Shown: positions 1 to 11,171, counted from the first letter of the stretch. The stretch: DNA of 64,000 bases from Babylonia areolata (GCF_041734735.1 NC_134899.1:917138-981137), one strand, 5' to 3'. The notes: generated by a model from the sequence alone, not told the origin. A program made the numbers and translations.

Positions 1-128
1 TGATGAGCATGTACATGTCGTACCATGTGATGGAGAAGGAAGGATTCCCGCTCAGGCCTGACTACCTGTGTGGTGTGGCTCTCTTCCTCTTCTTTGAGGC
101 CATCGCCGGCTTCGTCGTCATGTCCACA
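1..128 (+). CDS. DHHC palmitoyltransferase, penultimate exon (5' end outside window)
   Basis: This exon enters from the left edge and reads in the frame starting at base 3. It encodes a short loop (MEKEGFPLRPDYLCG) and then a hydrophobic span (VALFLFFEAIAGFVVMST), which fits the last membrane helix of a DHHC-type S-acyltransferase. The exon ends in ACA|GTCAGT at 128/129 in phase 0 and joins in frame to the exon at 4850. The assignment rests mostly on that next exon, which carries the TTxE motif expected right after this helix. The catalytic DHHC-Cys domain would lie to the left of the window. The donor bases are the first copy of the array that follows. Enzymes of this family transfer palmitate from acyl-CoA to cysteines of membrane-associated proteins, usually at the Golgi or plasma membrane. 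The exact family member is not determined. Confidence 0.75.
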
Positions 129-870
129 GTCAGTGCTTTTCCTCACTCTTACTGTCTGCAAGTCATGTCAGTACTAAAGGAAAGGTGGGGGGGGGGGGGG
201 GGGGGGGACAGTCAGTGCTTTTCCTCACTCTTACTGTCTGCAAGTCATGTCAGTACTAAAGGAAAGGTGGGGGGGTGGGGGTGGGGGGGACAGTCAGTGC
301 TTTTCCTCACTCTGACTGTCTGCAAGTCATGTCAGTACTAAAGGAAAGATGGGGGGGTGGGGGTGGGGGTGGGGGGGACAGTCAGTGCTTTTCCTCACTC
401 TTACTGTCTGCAAGTCATGTCAGTACTAAAGGAAAGGTGGGGGGGTGGGGGTGGGGGTGGGGGGGACAGTCAGTGCTTTTCCTCACTCTTACTGTCTGCA
501 AGTCATGTCAGTACTAAAGGAAAGGTGGGGGGGTGGGGGGGGGGGGACAGTCAGTGCTTTTCCTCACTCTTACTGTCTGCAAGTCATGTCAGTACTAAAG
601 GAAAGGTGTGGGGGTGGGGGGGGGGACAGTCAGTGCTTTTCCTCACTCTTACTGTCTGCAAGTCATGTCAGTACTAAAGGAAAGGTGGGGGGGTGGGGGT
701 GGGGGTGGGGGGGACAGTCAGTGCTTTTCCTCACTCTTACTGTCTGCAAGTCATGTCAGTACTAAAGGAAAGGTGGGGGGGTGGGGGGGGGGAAGTCAGT
801 GCTTTTCCTCACTCTTACTGTCTGCAAGTCATGTCAGTACTAAAGGAAAGGTGGGGGGGGGGGGGGGGCA
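126..870 (+). repeat. minisatellite, ~80-88 bp unit, 9 copies, seeded at the DHHC 5' splice site
   Basis: Each unit begins ACAGTCAGTGCTTTTCCTC and ends in a G-run of variable length (about 8 to 26 G, sometimes broken by T). The first copy overlaps the real donor at 128/129, so eight more donor-like sites follow in the intron. The G-runs account for most of the length variation. Confidence 0.95.
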
Positions 871-1008
871 GTTAAACTGAAACAAGCCTAAAAAGTTTTG
901 CATGAGAAGACAAAGAGGAAGAACAACAGCACAAAACAATCCAGAAAATAGGATTTTTCCTGGGCCTGATTGTGATGGCAGAAATGTAATACTTCACTTT
1001 TTATACCA
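871..1008. other. unique intron sequence
   Basis: Non-repeated intron spacer between two arrays. Nothing recognisable was seen in it. Confidence 0.6.
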
Positions 1009-1115
1009 AGAAAGCTGTTTGGGTGGCAAGAAAGCTGTTTGGGTGGCAAGAGTGGCAAGAAAGCTGTTTGGGTGGCAAGAGTGGCAAGAAAGCTGTTTTG
1101 GTGGCAAGAAATATG
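1009..1115. repeat. short minisatellite, ~21 bp unit, ~4-5 copies
   Basis: The repeated core is AAGAAAGCTGTTTGGGTGGC; some copies carry an extra AAGAGTGGC. Confidence 0.85.
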
Positions 1116-1125
1116 TTTTGAACAA

Positions 1126-2262
1126 TTGAGCTGTCCATAGGGCAGGATCACATAGCAGTGACTTACAGCTGAGCTGTCCATAGTTCAGGCAGGATCACAC
1201 AGCAGTGACTTACAGCTGAGCTGTCCATAGGGCAGGATCACACAGCAGTGACTTACAGCTGAGCTGTCCATAGGGCAGGATCACATAGCAGTGACTTACA
1301 GCTGAGCTGTCCATAGGGCAGGATCACACAGCAGTGACTTACAGCTGAGCTGTCCATAGGGCAGGATCACATAGCAGTGACTTACAGCTGAGCTGTCCAT
1401 AGGGCAGGATCACATAGCAGAGACTTACAGCTGAGCTGTCCATAGGGCAGGATCACACAGCAGTGACTTACAGCTGAGCTGTCCATAGTCAGGGCAGAAT
1501 CACACAGCAGTGACTTACAGCTGAGCTGTCCATAGTCAGGGCAGGATCACACAGCAGTGACTTACAGCTGAGCTGTCCATAGGGCAGGATAACACAGCAG
1601 TGACTTACAGCTGAGCTGTCCATAGGGCAGGATAACACAGCAGTGACTTACAGCTGAGCTGTCCATAGTCAGGGCAGGATCACACAGCAGTGACTTACAG
1701 CTGAGCTGTCCATAGGGCAGGATCACACAGCAGTGACTTACAGCTGAGCTGTCCATAGGGCAGGATCACACAGCAGTGACTTACAGCTGAGCTGTCCATA
1801 GTCAGGGCAGGATCACATAGCAGTGACTTAAAGCTGAGCTGTCCATAGGGCAGGATCACACAGCAGTGACTTACAGCTGAGCTGTCCATAGGGCAGGATC
1901 ACACAGCAGTGACTTACAGCTGAGCTGTCCATAGGGCAGGATCACACAGCAGTGACTTACAGCTGAGCTGTCCATAGGGCAGGATCACACAGCAGTGACT
2001 TACAGCTGAGCTGTCCATAGTCAGGGCAGGATCACACAGCAGTGACTTACAGCTGAGCTGTCCATAGGGCAGGATCACACAGCAGTGACTTACAGCTGAG
2101 CTGTCCATAGTTAGGGCAGGATCACACAGCAGTGACTTACAGCTGAGCTGTCCATAGTCAGGGCAGGATCACACAGCAGTGACTTACAGCTGAGCTGTCC
2201 ATAGGGCAGGATCACATAGCAGTGACTTACAGCTGAGCTGTCCATAGTCAGGGCAGGAAGAG
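1126..2262. repeat. minisatellite, 43/47 bp unit, ~26 copies
   Basis: The core is GAGCTGTCCATAGGGCAGG followed by ATCACACAGCAGTGACTTAC. A longer form has CATAGTCAGGGCAGG. Copies differ at a few positions only (CACACAG/CACATAG). Confidence 0.95.
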
Positions 2263-2387
2263 ATCTGTCATGGGCACTTCGGCCAGTAATGACAGGGACA
2301 GATTTGTGTCCAATAATGCCGGCCTTTTTTGGCTGTGTTTCTGTGGAGGCTCCATGGTAGAGCTGGTCAGGTGTTGGAGGTCTGGTC

Positions 2388-3622
2388 CAGTATTGACCAG
2401 AGATCAGGACATGTGGTCCAGATCAGGACATGTGGTCCAGTGTTGACCAGAGATCAGGACATGTGGTCCAATGGTCCAGTGCTGACCAGAGATCAGGACA
2501 TGTGGTCCAGTGTTGACCAGAGATCAGGACATGTGGTCCAATGGTCCAGTGTTGACCAGAGATCAGGACATGTGGTCCAGTGGTCCAGTGTTGACCAGAG
2601 ATCAGGACATGTGGTCCAGTGTTGACCAGAGATCAGGGCATGTGGTCCAGTGTTGACCAGAGATCAGGACATGTGGTCCAGTGTTGACCAGAGATCAGGA
2701 CATGTGGTCCAGTGTTGACCAGAGATCAGGACATGTGGTCCAGTGGTCAGTGTTGACCAGAGATCAGGACATGTGGTCCAGTGTTGACCAGAGATCAGGA
2801 CATGTGGTCCAGTGGTCAGTGTTGACCAGAGATCAGGACATGTGGTCCAGTGTTGACCAGAGATCAGGACATGTGGTCCAGTGTTGACCAGAGATCAGGA
2901 CATGTGGTCCAGTGGTCCAGTGTTGACCAGAGATCAGGACATGTGGTCCAGTGGTCAGTGTTGACCAGACATGTGGTCCAGTGGTCAGTGTTGACCAGAG
3001 ATCAGGACATGTGGTCCAGTGGTCAGTGTTGACCAGAGATCAGGACATGTGGTCCAGTGGTCCAGTGTTGACCAGAGATCAGGACATGTGGTCCAGTGGT
3101 CAGTGTTGACCAGTGATCAGGACATGTGGTCCAGTGTTGACCAGAGATCAGGACATGTGGTCCAGTGTTGACCAGTGATCAGGACATGTGGTCCAGTGGT
3201 CAGTGTTGACCAGAGATCAGGACATGTGGTCCAGTGGTCAGTGTTGACCAGAGATCAGGACATGTGGTCCAGTGTTGACCAGAGATCAGGACATGTGGTC
3301 CAGTGTTGACCAGTGATCAGGACATGTGGTCCAGTGGTCCAGTGTTGACCAGAGATCAGGACATGTGGTCCAGTGGTCAGTGTTGACCAGAGATCAGGAC
3401 ATGTGGTCCAGTGGTCCAGTGTTGACCAGAGATCAGGACATGTGGTCCAGTGTTGACCAGAGATCAGGACATGTGGTCCAGTGGTCCAGTGTTGACCAGA
3501 GATCAGGACATGTGGTCCAGTGGTCCAGTGTTGACCAGAGATCAGGACATGTGGTCCAGTGGTCCAGTGTTGACCAGAGATCAGGACATGTGGTCCAGTG
3601 GTCCAGTGTTGACCAGAGATCA
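2388..3622. repeat. minisatellite in the SINE tRNA-like head, 31/38/39 bp unit, ~35 copies
   Basis: The core is GATCAGGACATGTGGTCCAG then TGTTGACCAGA, with an optional TGGTCCAG or TGGTCAG insertion. It lies between the SINE A-box-like head and the B box, where a tRNA would have its anticodon arm. Confidence 0.93.
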
Positions 3623-3677
3623 GGGTTCGAGGCCCAGTTTCAGCATGGTGTTGGGTCCTGGGGACAGGCACTGTTCT

Positions 3678-3988
3678 CCCATTTTCCTCACCTCACCCAG
3701 ATGTTTCACCTCACTCAGGTGTTTCCTCACCTCACCCAGGTGTTTCATCACCTCACCCAGGTGTTTCCTCACCTCACCCAGGTGTTTCACCTCACCCAGG
3801 TGTTTCCTCACCTCACCCAGATGTTTCACCTCACTCAGGTGTTTCCTCACCTCACCCAGGTGTTTCCTCACCTCACTCAGGTGTTTCCTCACCTCACCCA
3901 GGTGTTTCCTCACCTCACCCAGATGTTTCACCTCACTCAGGTGTTTCCTCACCTCACCCAGGTGTTTCCTCACCTCACCCAGGTGTGA
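3678..3988. repeat. minisatellite inside SINE, 18/21 bp unit, ~15 copies
   Basis: The unit is TTTCCTCACCTCACCCAGGTG, or the shorter TTTCACCTCACCCAGGTG. It starts in the SINE block CCCATTTTCCTCACC and ends where the SINE continues with GTGAATGG. Confidence 0.93.
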
Positions 3989-4036
3989 ATGGCTACCCGA
4001 CTGGTTGGGGAAGGTTGAACAAGGAGAGGATTGGGC

Positions 4037-4786
4037 CCTGCCTTCCTGTGCCCAGCCCTGGACACAGTGGATGTGAATTCACTGCCTTCCTGTGGCCAGC
4101 CCTGGACACAGTGGACATGAATTCACTGCCTTCCTATGGCCAGCCCTGGACACAGTGGATCTGAATTCACTGCCTTCCTATGCCCACCCCTGGACACAGT
4201 GGATCTGAATTCACTGCCTTCCTGTGCCCAGCCCTGGACACAGTGGACATGAATTCACTGCCTTCCTATGGCCAGCTCTGGACACAGTGGATCTGAATTC
4301 ACTGCCTTCCTATGCCCACCCCTGGACACAGTGGATGTGAATTCACTGCCTTCCTGTGCCCAGCCCTGGACACAGTGGATGTGAATTCACTGCCTTCCTG
4401 TGCCCAGCCTTGGACACAGTGGATGTGAATTCACTGCCTTCCTGTGCCCAGCCCTGGACACAGTGGATGTGAATTCACTGCCTTCCTGTGCCCAGCCCTG
4501 GACACAGTGGATGTGAATTCACTGCCTTCCTGTGCCCAGCCCTGGACACAGTGGATGTGAATTCACTGCCTTCCTGTGCCCAGCCCTGGACACAGTGGAT
4601 GTGAATTCACTGCCTTCCTGTGCCCAGCCCTGGACACAGTGGATCTGAATTCACTGCCTTCCTGTGCCCAGCCCTGGACACAGTGGATGTGAATTCACTG
4701 CCTTCCTGTGCCCAGCCCTGGACACAGTGGATGTGAATTCACTGCCTTCCTGTGCCCAGCCCTGGACACAGTGGATCTGAATTTAC
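4037..4786. repeat. minisatellite inside SINE 3' part, 44 bp unit, ~17 copies
   Basis: The core is CTGCCTTCCTGTGCCCAGCC followed by CTGGACACAGTGG and TGTGAATTCA. It amplifies the SINE block just before its end. Two sub-types (GGATCTGAATTC and GGATGTGAATTC) alternate at the left and become uniform to the right. Confidence 0.95.
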
Positions 4787-4849
4787 TGCCCTGGTGGCTG
4801 TCAAAGGCCCTTCAGCCTGTAACGTGTTTTTGATTTTCTGTTGACCCAG

Positions 4850-5077
4850 TTGTACCAGGCACTGAAGAACATCACGACCAACGAACGCGTCAACAAGAAA
4901 CGCTACAGCTACCTGAAGGACAGTGAAGGACGATTCCACAACCCCTTCGACAAAGGTGTGCTGCGCAACCTGCTGGAGTATCTGCACCTGGCAAAGGGGA
5001 CCGAGGCAGAGGACGTGCACGACATGGGGGGGATGAACACCACCAGTCAGCTCACTCTCTATCAGTCACTCATATAA
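4850..5077 (+). CDS. DHHC palmitoyltransferase, last exon (C-terminus)
   Basis: The acceptor is TTGACCCAG|TTGTACCAG at 4849/4850, phase 0, and the stop codon is TAA at 5075-5077. The exon encodes 75 residues. It opens with LYQALKNITTNERVNKKRY, which contains the TTxE motif (TTNE) that follows the last membrane helix in DHHC S-acyltransferases. Next come YSYLKDSEGRFHNPFDKG and VLRNLLEYL, matching the conserved C-terminal block (Asn-Pro-Phe/Tyr, Gly, Arg-Asn). The tail ends TLYQSLI. From memory the RYSYL...GRF.NP.D.G spacing resembles ankyrin-type (TIP1/HIP14-like) enzymes, but the ankyrin part is not in the window, so no symbol is given. The gene converges on KIBRA. Confidence 0.88.
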   Translation: MYQALKNITTNERVNKKRYSYLKDSEGRFHNPFDKGVLRNLLEYLHLAKGTEAEDVHDMGGMNTTSQLTLYQSLI

Positions 5078-5123
5078 CACTGTGTTGTCAAGGCGTGGTT
5101 GGCTGGATGTGCAGTGAAGTGCA

Positions 5124-5155
<32 letters not shown>

Positions 5156-5289
5156 GTGGGGGGAGGGGGGGAGGTGAAGGGGTTACAGTGAGGGAACAGT
5201 GGAGGGAATAGGTATGAGAAGGATATTTTGGAATTCATGGCAGCTAGATCTGAGTTTCTCTGCCTGTTCTGAATTATTGATCACCCTTG
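5078..5289 (+). other. start of DHHC 3'UTR with a (GT)n tract
   Basis: Sequence after the stop codon holds a (GT)n run at about 5127-5154 and a G-rich stretch (5156-5175). I noticed no canonical AATAAA signal close by, so the end of the transcript is unknown. Confidence 0.5.
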
Positions 5290-6555
5290 TGTACTTCAGT
5301 ATTTGGGAAAATGGTATCTCCCAGATTCACTTCTATGTATGAGTGGACTTTTCCATGTACATATGGCATGACTGTTTTCACCCTGCATGGTAGGCAGCCA
5401 TCACCCGTTTTCAGGGGCCTGCATACTGGGTCAGTTCACCAAATTCTGACTTGGATGATGGGATCTTTAACATGCACATTCCATCTTCTACATGCGTAGA
5501 ATGGAGGGGGTTCAGGCACTTGCAGGTCTGCGTAACTGTTAACCTGGAGATTGAAAGCACCTCCACCTGTGACCTGAAGGCACCTCCACCTGTGACCTGA
5601 AGGCACCTCCACCTGTGACCTGAAGGCACCTCCACCTGTGACCTGAAGGCACCTCCACCTGTGACCTACCAGGCATCTCCACCTGTGACCTGAAAGCACC
5701 TCCACCTGTGACCTGAAGGCACCTCCACCTGTGACCTGAAGGCATCTCCACCTGTGACCTGAAGGCATCTCCACCTGTGACCTGACCAGGCACCTCCACC
5801 TGTGACCTGAAAGCATCTCCACCTGTGACCTGAAGGCACCTCCACCTGTGACCTGAAGGCACCTCCACCTGTGACCTGAAGGCACCTCCACCTGTGACCT
5901 ACCAGGCATCTCCACCTGTGACCTGAAGGCATCTCCACCTGTGACCTGAAGGCACCTCCACCTGTGACCTGAAGGCACCTCCACCTGTGACCTACCAGGC
6001 ATCTCCACCTGTGACCTGAAAGCACCTCCACCTGTGACCTGAAGGCACCTCCACCTGTGACCTGAAGGCACCTCCACCTGTGACCTGAAGGCACCTCCAC
6101 CTGTGACCTGAAGGCATCTCCACCTGTGACCTGCCAGGCATCTCCACCTGTGACCTGAAGGCATCTCCACCTGTGACCTGAAGGCACCTCCACCTGTGAC
6201 CTGAAGGCATCTCCACCTGTGACCTGAAGGCACCTCCACCTGTGACCTGCCAGGCATCTCCACCTGTGACCTGAAGGCACCTCCACCTGTGACCTGAAGG
6301 CACCTCCACCTGTGACCTGAAGGCACCTCCACCTGTGACCTGAAGGCACCTCCACCTGTGACCTGAAGGCACCTCCACCTGTGACCTGCCAGGCATCTCC
6401 ACCTGTGACCTGAAGGCATCTCCACCTGTGACCTGAAGGCATCTCCACCTGTGACCTGAAGGCATCTCCACCTGTGACCTGCCAGGCACCAGGGTTCAAA
6501 CCCAAAACACCTGAGATTTAATGTCCAGCACTTCGCTCAGCTGTTCTGCCCATCA
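5290..6555 (-). mobile_element. tRNA-derived SINE (family B), - strand, stretched by one internal minisatellite
   Basis: Read on the minus strand, the head at about 6555-6486 contains an A-box-like GCTGAGCGAAGTGCTGGAC and a B-box-like GGGTTTGAACCC, then CTGGTGCCTGGCAGGTCA. The 3' half at about 5552-5290 contains GCAGACCTGCAAGTGCCTGA, GTTAAAGATCCCATCATCC, CCCTGAAAACGGGTGATGGC, TGCCTACCATG and GGTGAAAACAGTCATG. This matches a SINE I know as common in gastropods, from memory. Between the halves a 23-bp unit has expanded to about 930 bp (5553-6485). Confidence 0.8.
5553..6485. repeat. minisatellite inside SINE, 23 bp unit, ~40 copies
   Basis: The + strand unit is built on CACCTCCACCTGTGACCTGA plus AGG. 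Variants are CATCTCC for CACCTCC, and junction forms CTACCAGG, CTGCCAGG or CTGACCAGG. On the minus strand the unit is AGGTCACAGGTGGAGATGCC-like, which is the SINE body just after the B box. Confidence 0.95.
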
Positions 6556-6562
6556 TTGCTAA

Positions 6563-8336
6563 CGGCTGTTTTGAATGGCAGTATGAATGTTAAGACATGT
6601 TTTGTGGCACTGATCATGTGATATATTGTGGATTGTGGCATTGACCATGTGATATATTGTGGATTATGGCACTGACCATGTGATATATTATGGATTATGG
6701 CACTGACCATGTGATATATCATGGATTGTGGCACTGACCATGTGATATATTGTGGATTATGGCACTGACCATGTGATATATCATGGATTATGGCACTGAC
6801 CATGTGATATATCATGGATTATGGCACTGACCATGTGATATATCATGGACATGTTTTGAATGGCAGTATGAATGTTAAGACATGTTTTGAATGGCAGTAT
6901 GAATGTTAAGACATGTTTTGAATGGCAGTATCAATGTTTAGACATGTTTTGAATGGCAGTATCAATGTTAAGACATGTTTTGAATGACAATATCAATGTT
7001 AAGACATGTTTTGAATGGCAGTATCAATGTTAAGACATGTTTTTGAATGACAGTATCAATGTTAAGACATGTTTTGAATGGCAGTGTGAATGTAAAGGCA
7101 TGTTTTGAATGGCAGTGTGAATGTTAAGACATGTTTTGAATGGCAGTATCAATGTTAAGACATGTTTTTAATGGCAGTGTGAATGTTAAGACATGTTTTG
7201 AATGACAGTATCAATGTTAAGACATGTTTTGAATGGCAGTGTCAATGTTAAGACATGTTTTGAATGACAGAATCAATGTTAAGACATGTTTTGAATGGCA
7301 GTGTGAATGTTAAAACATGTTTTGAATGGCAGTATCAATGTTAAGACATGTTTTGAATGGCAGTATCAATGTTAAGACATGTTTTGAATGGCAGTATCAA
7401 TGTTAAGACATGTTTTGAATGGCAGTGTGAATGATAAGACATGTTTTGAATGGCAGTATCAATGTTAAGACATGTTTTGAATGGCAGTGTGAATGTTAAG
7501 ACATGTTTTGAATGACAGTATGAATGTTAAGACATGTTTTGAATGGCAGTGTGAATGTTAAGACATGTTTTGAATGGCAGTATGAATGTTAAGACATGTT
7601 TTGAATGGCAGTGTGAATGTTAAGACATGTTTTGAATGGCAGTATCAATGTTAAGACATGTTTTGAATGGCAGTATCAATGTTAAGACACGTTTTGAATG
7701 GCAGTATCAATGTTAAGACACGTTTTGAATGGCAGTGTGAATGTTGAATGTTAAGACATGTTTTGAATGGCAGTATCAATGTTAAGACATGTTTTGAATG
7801 GCAGTGTGAATGTTAAGACATGTTTTGAATGGCAGTATCAATGTTAAGACATGTTTTGAATGGCAGTGTCAATGTTAAGACATGTTTTGAATGGCAGTGT
7901 CAATGTTAAGACATGTTTTGAATGGCAGTGTGAATGTTAAGACATGTTTTGAATGGCAGTGTGAATGTTAAGACATGTTTTGAATGGCAGTGTGAATGTT
8001 AAGACATGTTTTGAATGGCAGTATCAATGTTAAGACATGTTTTGAATGGCAGTATGAATGTTAAGACATGTTTTGAATGGCAGTGTGAATGTTAAGACAT
8101 GTTTTGAATGGCAGTATCAATGTTAAGACATGTTTTGAATGGCAGTGTGAATGTTAAGACATGTTTTGAATGGCAGTGTCAATGTTAAGACATGTTTTGA
8201 ATGGCAGTATCAATGTTAAGACATGTTTTGAATGGCAGTGTGAATGTTAAGACATGTTTTGAATGGCAGTGTCAATGTTAAGACATGTTTTGAATGGCAG
8301 TATCAATGTTAAGACATGTTTTGAATGGCAGTGTGT
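6563..8336. repeat. minisatellite, 31 bp unit, ~48 copies
   Basis: The core is TTAAGACATGTTTTGAATGG then CAGTATCAATG. Main variants are GTGTGAATG, GTATGAATG and GTGTCAATG. The first copy at about 6563 is separated from the rest by the block at 6606-6850. Confidence 0.95.
6606..6850. repeat. minisatellite, 31 bp unit, ~8 copies, nested in the previous array
   Basis: The core is ATGGCACTGACCATGTGAT then ATATCATGGATT. It has the same 31-bp period as the array around it, and TGTTTTGTGGCACTGATCATG at its left edge looks like a hybrid. It may be a diverged sub-family of the same array. Confidence 0.85.
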
Positions 8337-8374
8337 TAGGAGAAAAAGATTAGTGGTGAAAATAAGAGACTTCG

Positions 8375-9118
8375 GGGAAAGCAGTACCCATGATGCACTA
8401 GGGCTGTGGAAAGCAATACCCATGATGCACTGGAAAGCAATACCCATGATGCACTGGAAAACAATACCCATGATGCACTAGGGCTATGGAAAGCAATACC
8501 CATGATGCACTGGAAAGCAATACCCATGATGCACTGGGGCTCTGGAAAGCAATACCCATGATGCACTAGGGCTATGGAAAGCAATACCCATGATGCACTG
8601 GAAAGCAATACCCATGATGCACTGGAAAGCAATACCCATGATGCACTGGAAAGCAATACCCATGATGCACTAGGGCTATGGAAAGCAATACCCATGATGC
8701 ACTGGAAAGCAATACCCATGATACACTGGAAAGCAGTACCCATGATGCACTGGAAACCAATACCCATGATACACTGGAAAGCAATACCCATGATGCACTA
8801 GGGCTGTGGAAAGCAATACCCATGATGCACTGGAAAGCAATACCCATGATGCACTAGGGCTGTGGAAAGCAATACCCATGATGCACTGGAAAGCAATACC
8901 CATGATGCACTAGGGCTGTGGAAAGCAATACCCATGATGCACTAGGGCTGTGGAAAGCAGTACCCATGATGCACTGGAAAGCAATACCCATGATGCACTG
9001 GAAAGCAATACCCATGATGCACTAGGGCTGTGGAAAGCAATACCCATGATGCACTAGGGCTGTGGAAAGCAATACCCATGATGCACTGGAAAGCAATACC
9101 CATGATGGACTAGGGCTG
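8375..9118. repeat. minisatellite, 24/33 bp unit, ~27 copies
   Basis: The core is GGAAAGCAATACCCATGATG then CACT. The longer form adds AGGGCTGT or AGGGCTAT after CACT. Confidence 0.95.
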
Positions 9119-9228
9119 TGGCTGAGGTGTGTGTGGGAGTCCATGTCTGGGGCCTTTTTTCTTCCAGTCATGATACTGCCATTTTTTAAATTTAACAGTC
9201 AACTTCCATATGTTAATTATAATTCTGA

Positions 9229-9230
<2 letters not shown>

Positions 9231-9273
<43 letters not shown>
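9231..9273. repeat. (CT)n microsatellite
   Basis: About 20 uninterrupted CT dinucleotides. Confidence 0.95.
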
Positions 9274-9275
<2 letters not shown>

Positions 9276-9628
9276 GTTGATAGTTCACACAGAATTATGT
9301 TCACAATATGTGGCAAAGTAAGAAGACATTAGTGACTCGCAGTAATGAAAATTCTGGTGGCCACTTCAGTCAGATAATGTCTGGAGAGAAATTATACAGC
9401 TGAGAACTGCAAAATTTAGGAAGAATGGGGAAGTTGTATTGTTGGATTTTGTGCTTGCTTTTTTGTTGCTTTTCTATTCAATATATTTTTTATCTGCTAT
9501 GGATTTTGTATGTGAATTTATGAACACTATTTTGTATGTGAATTTAAGAATACTAATTGGCTGTGATGTTGATGTGAATGATGTGCACGTTGTGACCAGT
9601 GCCCCAGAGGGTGAACGAAAGGAGGACA
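9274..9628. other. unique AT-rich spacer
   Basis: About 350 bp of non-repeated sequence. I see no gene, splice pattern or known element in it. Confidence 0.5.
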
Positions 9629-10570
9629 TTGAAACAGGCTGCATGGGCCACTTCTTCATCACATCACTCACACTGAAACAGGCTGCATGGGCCACTTCTT
9701 CATCACATCACTCACACTGAAACAGGCTGCATGGGCCACTTCATCACATCACTGACATTGAAACAGGCTGCATGGGCCACTTCTTCATCACATCACTCAC
9801 ATTGAAACAGGCTGCATGGGCCACTTCTTCATCACATCACTGACATTGAAACAGGCTGCATGGGCCACTTCTTCACATCACTGACACTGAAACAGGCTGC
9901 ATGGGCCACTTCTTCATCACATCACTGACATTGAAACAGGCTGCATGGGTCACTTCTTCATCACATCACTGACACTGAAACAGGCTGCATGGGTCACTTC
10001 ATCACATCACTGACATTGAAACAGGCTGCATGGGCCACTTCTTCATCACATCACTGACATTGAAACAGGCTGCATGGGCCACTTCATCACATCACTGACG
10101 TTGAAACAGGCTGCATGGGCCACTTCATCACATCACTGACATTGAAACAGGCTGCATGGGCCACTTCTTCATCACATCACTGACATTGAAACAGGCTGCA
10201 TGGGCCACTTCTTCATCACATCACTGACATTGAAACAGGCTGCATGGGCCACTTCTTCATCACATCACTGACATTGAAACAGGCTGCATGGGCCACTTCA
10301 TCACATCACTGACGTTGAAACAGGCTGCATGGGCCACTTCATCACATCACTGACATTGAAACAGGCTGCATGGGCCACTTCTTCATCACATCACTGACAT
10401 TGAAACAGGCTGCATGGGCCACTTCATCACATCACTGACATTGAAACAGGCTGCATGGGCCACTTCATCACATCACTGACATTGAAACAGGCTGCATGGG
10501 CCACTTCTTCATCACATCACTGACATTGAAACAGGCTGCATGGGCCACTTCTTCATCACATCACTGACAC
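9629..10570. repeat. minisatellite, 41/44 bp unit, ~22 copies
   Basis: The core is TGAAACAGGCTGCATGGGCC then ACTTCTTCATCACATCACTG; the short form lacks one TTC. Confidence 0.95.
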
Positions 10571-10659
10571 TGTTGTGGGACCTCCTTCATCTGGACTCTT
10601 TGGATTTTCCCAACAAGCTGTCAGGGGAACACGGCAAAGCTGCAATGTAAACAGTCTTT

Positions 10660-11131
10660 ATCATCTGTTCTCTTCCAGTCAGTCATAATATACAGTAGTT
10701 ACATAGTGCTGAATCTTGTGCACAGACATCTGTTCTGTTTCAGTGGGTTTTATAACATAAAGTAGTTACATAGTGCTGAATCTTGTGAACGGACATCTGT
10801 TCTGTTTCAGTGAGTCTTATAATATACAGTAGTTCCATAGTGCTGAATCCTGTGCAGAGACATCTGTTCTGTTTCAGTGAGTCTTATAACATAAAGTAGT
10901 TCCATAGTGCTGAATCCTGCGCAGAGACATCTGTTCTGTTTCAGTGAGTCTTATAACATAAAGTAGTTCCATAGTGCTGAATCCTGTGCAGAGACATCTG
11001 TTCTGTTTCAGTGAGTCTTATAACATAAAGTAGTTACATAGTGCTGAATCCTGTGCAGAGACATCTGTTCTGTTTCAGTGAGTCTTATAACATAAAGTAG
11101 TTACATAGTGCTGAATCCTGTGCAGAGACAA
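10660..11131. repeat. minisatellite, ~67 bp unit, ~7 copies
   Basis: The core runs from CTGTTTCAGTGAGTCTTATA through AGTAGTTACATAGTGCTG to CCTGTGCAGAGACATC. Left-end copies are more diverged than right-end copies. Confidence 0.93.
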
Positions 11132-11171
11132 ATCAAAGACAAATGAGTCTGGGGTGTCCCTGTGTCCTGTC

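Larger units (their letters stand above)
2345..4820 (+). mobile_element. tRNA-derived SINE (family A), + strand, stretched by three internal minisatellites
   Basis: Pieces of a single SINE lie in order: a tRNA-like head near 2345-2400 (AGCTGGTCAGGTGTTGGAG), a B box GGTTCGAGGCC at 3624-3634, then CAGTTTCAGCATGGTGTTG, a CCCATTTTCCTCACC block, AGGTGTGAATGG near 3982, GGTTGGGGAAGG near 4002, and ACACAGTGGATGTGAATTC from about 4062. It ends near CTGTCAAAGGCCC at about 4800. Three arrays interrupt this order (2388-3622, 3678-3988, 4037-4786), each made from SINE sequence at that point. The minus-strand copy at 58540-58775 shows the same order without the arrays. Normal length would be about 300 bp; here it is about 2.5 kb. 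Confidence 0.8.

Noticed and set aside
3624-3634. tRNA genes at the B-box matches (3624, 6490, 19925, 58735)
   Set aside because: No complete cloverleaf; each is the head of a SINE.
5436-6505. Trp/Arg-rich repeat protein (GHRWRCLQVTGG)
   Set aside because: 23-bp unit read in three frames in turn; explained as the expanded middle of a SINE.
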